In this document: piece by piece, positions 63,100 through 64,000 of the stretch
Layout: each line of letters opens with the position of its first letter
How positions within the stretch are numbered: position 1 is the stretch's first letter
Translations under genes and position numbers: made by a program
Notes under the pieces: model-generated
Seen by the model: only the letters and a program-made list of their open reading frames with translations
What the model was told of the DNA's origin: nothing
The model's database searches: none
Assembly (NCBI RefSeq): GCF_020379485.1
Contig: NC_063450.1
Span: forward strand, 29,922,137-29,986,136
Source: Brassica napus
Taxonomy: Eukaryota > Streptophyta > Magnoliopsida > Brassicales > Brassicaceae
Direction: 5' to 3'
Length of the DNA stretch: 64,000 nucleotides

Positions 63100-64000
63100 T
63101 CATCCTATAGGCCTCTTGCATGTGATCTTGTTGTGTCCTCCTATGCCACATCTGCTGCACTTGTGGGACTGAGATTTAGATCCAGGAACACCAAACTCGC
63201 CAACGGATCTCTTTCTCTTTGTAGGAGGACGTCCACTTCTCTTTTTGGTAGCTGGAGGTGGGCAAGACAGTTCGTCAATATTCGCTGGATAGGTGGACGT
63301 TGACAACTCTCCACCAGGGTGTATGCTTTCGGCATAGGCTTTAGCCCACGTTTCTGTCAAGTGAGAAGTATCGACGTAACGGTTTTCATCTCTCTTAATA
63401 TACTTAGCAGCAGCAATTGCATGAATGCAGGGGATCTTGTCAATGTCGAAAACATTACAAGTGCAATGCCGTTTCTCCAAATCAACAACATACTTCATAG
63501 TTTCATCCTTCACCTCAAACTCGTTTTGATCAACTTGATACACATTCAGCACCATTGCAGCCCCAAACCTGGATACCAACTTCTGCACAACTTTTGGAGT
63601 AACCAGGTGCTTATGTTTCGCAGCCGCTTCGCGTCGCTCAAAAAACCAAGTGGTGAGTGTCAATCTGATCGTCTCAAGGAGAGAGATCAGTGGCAACTCA
63701 CGAGGCAGCTTCAACATAGAATTGAGAGACTCTGCAATGTTGGTAGTCATGATATTGTACCTGTTCGCAGGCGCAAAGCATCGTGCCCACTTCCTAAAAT
63801 CCGAATCTTCCAGATACTTGGCCAATTCAGGACATTTATCCTTTATGTCCTTGAAGATTAACCAGAACTCGTGACACGTGTAAGCATCAGCAGCGCTTTC
63901 CACCAGAGGTAGCAGACCAGTCTTCGAATATGTAGGAGTGATGTTGCGGAGCAGATGGATCCTGCAGATTCCATGGTGAGATAAGGGATAAACATCCTCC
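63100..64000 (-). CDS. mudrA-type MULE transposase, C-terminal part
   Basis: The frame stays open from the stop at 63100 to the window edge, so at least 300 C-terminal residues are seen. The segment HHGICRIHLLRNI at the edge fits the end of the MULE transposase core. It is followed by MTTNIAESLNSMLKLPRELP, a common mudrA stretch. A SWIM zinc finger follows (CTCNVFDIDKIPCIHAIAAA, the CXC...CXH pattern), then a basic GRPPTKRKR and a C-terminal CCHC knuckle CSRCGIGGHNKITC. These transposases cut and join Mutator ends. No break is visible in this part; the catalytic DDE residues and terminus recognition region lie outside the window. Confidence 0.92.
   Translation of the reverse strand, partial: EDVYPLSHHGICRIHLLRNITPTYSKTGLLPLVESAADAYTCHEFWLIFKDIKDKCPELAKYLEDSDFRKWARCFAPANRYNIMTTNIAESLNSMLKLPRELPLISLLETIRLTLTTWFFERREAAAKHKHLVTPKVVQKLVSRFGAAMVLNVYQVDQNEFEVKDETMKYVVDLEKRHCTCNVFDIDKIPCIHAIAAAKYIKRDENRYVDTSHLTETWAKAYAESIHPGGELSTSTYPANIDELSCPPPATKKRSGRPPTKRKRSVGEFGVPGSKSQSHKCSRCGIGGHNKITCKRPIG

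Larger units (their letters stand above)
53154..64000. mobile_element. Ulp1-carrying Mutator element (KI-MULE type), right end outside
   Basis: Begins GGGCAATTCTTCATAATGGC with further TTTTTGTCACCAAAATAGCA words, the style of non-TIR plant MULE ends as I remember them. It holds an Ulp1-like protease gene (plus), a small coiled-coil gene (minus) and a mudrA-type transposase (minus, running off the right edge). This set fits Kaonashi (KI) MULEs of Arabidopsis, which carry ULP-like genes. The right terminus and 9-bp target duplication are not in view, so membership of all three genes in one element is inferred. Confidence 0.75.

Overview
The window is plant nuclear DNA, almost certainly from a Brassicaceae species. 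It is AT-rich, has GT-AG introns and plant-only families, and is crowded with plant transposons. Five host loci match, from memory and in the same order, a block of Arabidopsis thaliana chromosome 5 around At5g43150-At5g43250: a 92-aa small protein (2870-3371), a QWRF-motif microtubule protein (QWRF9-like, 9812-11872), the C2H2 zinc-finger repressor AZF3 (25829-26398, minus), a DUF599 membrane protein (33057-34159, minus) and NF-YC13 (45055-45444, minus). A decayed relative of the plant gar2-related family lies beside NF-YC13 (44023-44945). The species itself cannot be named from this sequence.

The gaps between these genes are filled by transposons. From left to right: a hAT-like non-autonomous element (3979-4781); a decayed LINE/RNase H remnant (5105-6399); an old Ty1-copia element (12067-25670) split inside its gag by a younger Athila-type Ty3-gypsy element (13604-21307); a neprosin gene fragment next to a Helitron 3' end (27670-28572); a copia RNase H fragment (31240-31570); an 868-bp MULE MITE with 9-bp target duplication (31786-32653); a second hAT-like element with a perfect 8-bp duplication (34489-35205); a 5'-truncated LINE (36155-41046, minus); a tandem-repeat block (41320-42065); a structurally complete, probably young Ty1-copia element (46173-52527, minus); and, from 53154 past the right edge, an Ulp1-carrying Mutator element.

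The two most unusual parts are these. First, the Athila 5' LTR is followed by a complete 75-nt antisense copy of mature tRNA-Asp(GUC), CCA included. That copy ends exactly at tRNA nucleotide 1 and is joined directly to the last codons of integrase, which looks like a fossil of reverse transcription running through the whole primer tRNA and then switching template. Second, the Mutator element carries three genes. One is a 23-exon gene (DUF1985, duplicated exon-intron cassettes, two Agenet/Tudor-like blocks, Ulp1-like protease). The second is a small coiled-coil gene. The third is a mudrA-type transposase running off the right edge. Two direct copies of a ~440-bp block, each with three tRNA-like sequences, flank the coiled-coil gene. 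In the protease gene the last intron has lost its donor next to a duplicated piece of 3' UTR, which may cut off the exon with the catalytic cysteine.

The host genes look intact. Of the transposons, only the 46-52.5 kb copia element and perhaps the right-hand Mutator element look capable of expression. The others are fragments, non-autonomous copies or deletion derivatives.
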